Shown: one piece after another, positions 5,857 to 7,032 of the stretch
How positions within the stretch are numbered: the stretch's first letter is position 1
How the letters are laid out: every line of letters starts with the position of its first letter
Assembly (NCBI GenBank): GCA_023474015.1
Contig: JAMCYN010000174.1
Coordinates: 1 to 7,032 of the forward strand
Reading direction: 5' to 3'
Source of the DNA: Armatimonadota bacterium
Lineage (GTDB): Bacteria; Armatimonadota; UBA5829
DNA: 7,032 bases
Program-made: the position numbers and the translations under genes
The notes under the pieces: generated by a model
Told to the model about the DNA's origin: nothing
What the model saw: only the letters and a program-made list of their open reading frames with translations
Databases searched by the model: none

Positions 5857-7032
5857 ATGGGCAAAGCCATGCTGCTTGGAACGCAAAAGATAAACGCCGC
5901 CAACCACCTTGAAATAGGCGGATGCGATGTGGTGGACCTCGCCGCCGATTTCGGCACGCCGCTCTACGTCATGGACGAGCAGTTCATCAGGCAGAGATGC
6001 CGCGCTTACAAGTCCGCGTTCGAGAGCGAATACGGCGACTCGGCAATTGCCTACGCGAGCAAGGCGTTCACAGTGATCGCTATGTGCGCGTTGGCTGCTC
6101 AAGAGGGTATGTGGCTGGATGTCGCCAGCGCGGGCGAGCTTTACACTGCCAAGTGCGCGAACTTCCCGATGGACCGCGTTCTCTTCCACGGCAACTTCAA
6201 GAGCGCGGACGAGTTGGAGATGGCGCTCGAATACGGCGTGAAATACGTTGTGGTTGACAGCTTCCTGGAGCTCGAGGTTTTAAGCGCCATAGCCGAGGAT
6301 GCCGGGAAGACCCAGGAAATTCTGATCAGATGCAACCCCGGCGTCGACCCGCACACTCACCGTCTTATTCGCACGGGCCAGGAAGACAGTAAGTTTGGCT
6401 TTAACATAAGGAACGGGCTCGCGATGAGGGCCGTCAAGACCGCGCTCGGCTCGAAAGGCCTGAAGCTGTGCGGGACTCACTGCCACGTCGGAAGCCAGCT
6501 CCTGGATACCACGACGTTTGAAGAGGCCGCGCTGGTGATGACGCAGTTTATCGGTCAGATTCGCGACGAAACCCAGGCCGTAATGGGCGTCTTGGACATG
6601 GGTGGCGGCGTCGGAGTGCGCTATCTCGAGTCGCACAATCCACCCAGCATAGAGGAGTTCGCCAAGGTCGTGAGCGAGGCCGTGATATCCGCGTGCGCCG
6701 TTGCCGGTATCGACAAGCCCAAGCTGATAGTGGAGCCTGGACGGTCGATTCCCGGAGAGGCCGGGACCACGATCTATTCCGTCGGCGCACCCAAGGAAGT
6801 CAGCATCCCCGAGGACCCTGGCACGAAGACTTATCTACCCGTGGACGGAGGACTGTCGGATAATCCCCGCCCTTCGCTCTACGACGCCCTGTATTCGGCG
6901 ATCCTGGCCAACCGCGCGGGGGACAGCCCGTCCAAGACTTACACGGTCTCCGGCAAACACTGTGAAACCGATATGCTCATTCCAAGCGTAGTACTTCCAG
7001 AGGCGAAGGCCGGCGATCTGTTGGCGGTCCAG
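5857..7032 (+). CDS. lysA: Diaminopimelate decarboxylase LysA, 3' end outside window
   Basis: This is a PLP-dependent fold-III decarboxylase that converts meso-diaminopimelate to L-lysine plus CO2 in the cytosol, the last step of lysine synthesis. The frame stays open for 392 codons to the window edge. Family motifs appear in order: GTPLYVMDE (33-41), the PLP lysine K69 in YASKAF, HGNFKS (111-116), H208 and H210 in THCHVGSQ, the phosphate-binding GGG (249-251), EPGRSI (293-298), VDGG followed by DNPRPSLYDA, and the catalytic cysteine C369 in HCETD. The tail with the GAY motif, some 30-50 residues, is missing only because of the window end. DapDC fits better than ornithine/arginine decarboxylase because of the IGGCDVVDLA start and the CETD context. 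ATG 5857 is taken as start but has no clear ribosome site. ATG 5869 has GGATGGG 7 nt upstream and gives a family-typical N-terminus (MLLGTQKIN), so it may be the true start. Confidence 0.95.
   Translation, partial: MGKAMLLGTQKINAANHLEIGGCDVVDLAADFGTPLYVMDEQFIRQRCRAYKSAFESEYGDSAIAYASKAFTVIAMCALAAQEGMWLDVASAGELYTAKCANFPMDRVLFHGNFKSADELEMALEYGVKYVVVDSFLELEVLSAIAEDAGKTQEILIRCNPGVDPHTHRLIRTGQEDSKFGFNIRNGLAMRAVKTALGSKGLKLCGTHCHVGSQLLDTTTFEEAALVMTQFIGQIRDETQAVMGVLDMGGGVGVRYLESHNPPSIEEFAKVVSEAVISACAVAGIDKPKLIVEPGRSIPGEAGTTIYSVGAPKEVSIPEDPGTKTYLPVDGGLSDNPRPSLYDALYSAILANRAGDSPSKTYTVSGKHCETDMLIPSVVLPEAKAGDLLAVQ

Noticed and set aside
5806..6189. Minus-strand frame over the lysA leader and N-terminal coding region
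   Set aside because: It is antisense to lysA, whose motifs are unambiguous, and crosses the terminator hairpin.

Overview
The window reads as a bacterial chromosome segment with high-GC codon use and tight gene packing. It holds six genes. Four are complete: a FAD-dependent HpnE-type enzyme, an outer-membrane beta-barrel protein, a SpoIIE-type phosphatase and a secreted papain-like protease. Two are cut by the window edges: HpnD at the left and LysA at the right. Two proteins with Sec signal peptides, one of them a probable beta-barrel, together with hopanoid-precursor genes suggest a diderm bacterium. The protease carries a papain domain, a lectin-like domain, a BACON-like domain and a C-terminal OB-like domain. 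In my recollection this style is common in Armatimonadota-like and related uncultured lineages, but the assignment to phylum is a tentative inference.

Left part, + strand (1-2377): the hpnD tail, hpnE and a YjbH-like barrel gene form one tightly packed operon. HpnD makes presqualene diphosphate and then hydroxysqualene, and HpnE converts hydroxysqualene to squalene, the precursor of hopanoids. The barrel gene starts 11 nt after hpnE, so an outer-membrane protein is co-expressed with membrane-lipid synthesis. hpnE has no ordinary start codon in the right place, which is the main anomaly of this block.

Middle (2378-3665, + strand): an 88-nt gap holds a good extended -10 promoter overlapped by a 10-bp palindrome. 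It is followed by a cytoplasmic PP2C-type (SpoIIE/RsbU) phosphatase with an all-helical N-terminal sensor-like region. No partner anti-sigma factor or anti-sigma antagonist gene lies in the window. This gene ends tail-to-tail with the protease gene, and their stop codons overlap.

Right part: the protease gene (3662-5686, - strand) is divergent from lysA (5857 to the window end, + strand). The 170-nt region between them contains a consensus-like sigma70 promoter pointing at lysA. A strong hairpin followed by seven T's follows the promoter immediately, in the lysA leader. This geometry suggests transcription attenuation of lysA or a very short terminated RNA. No tRNA, rRNA, CRISPR array, insertion sequence or integrase was seen. 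There is no gene-free stretch longer than about 170 nt.
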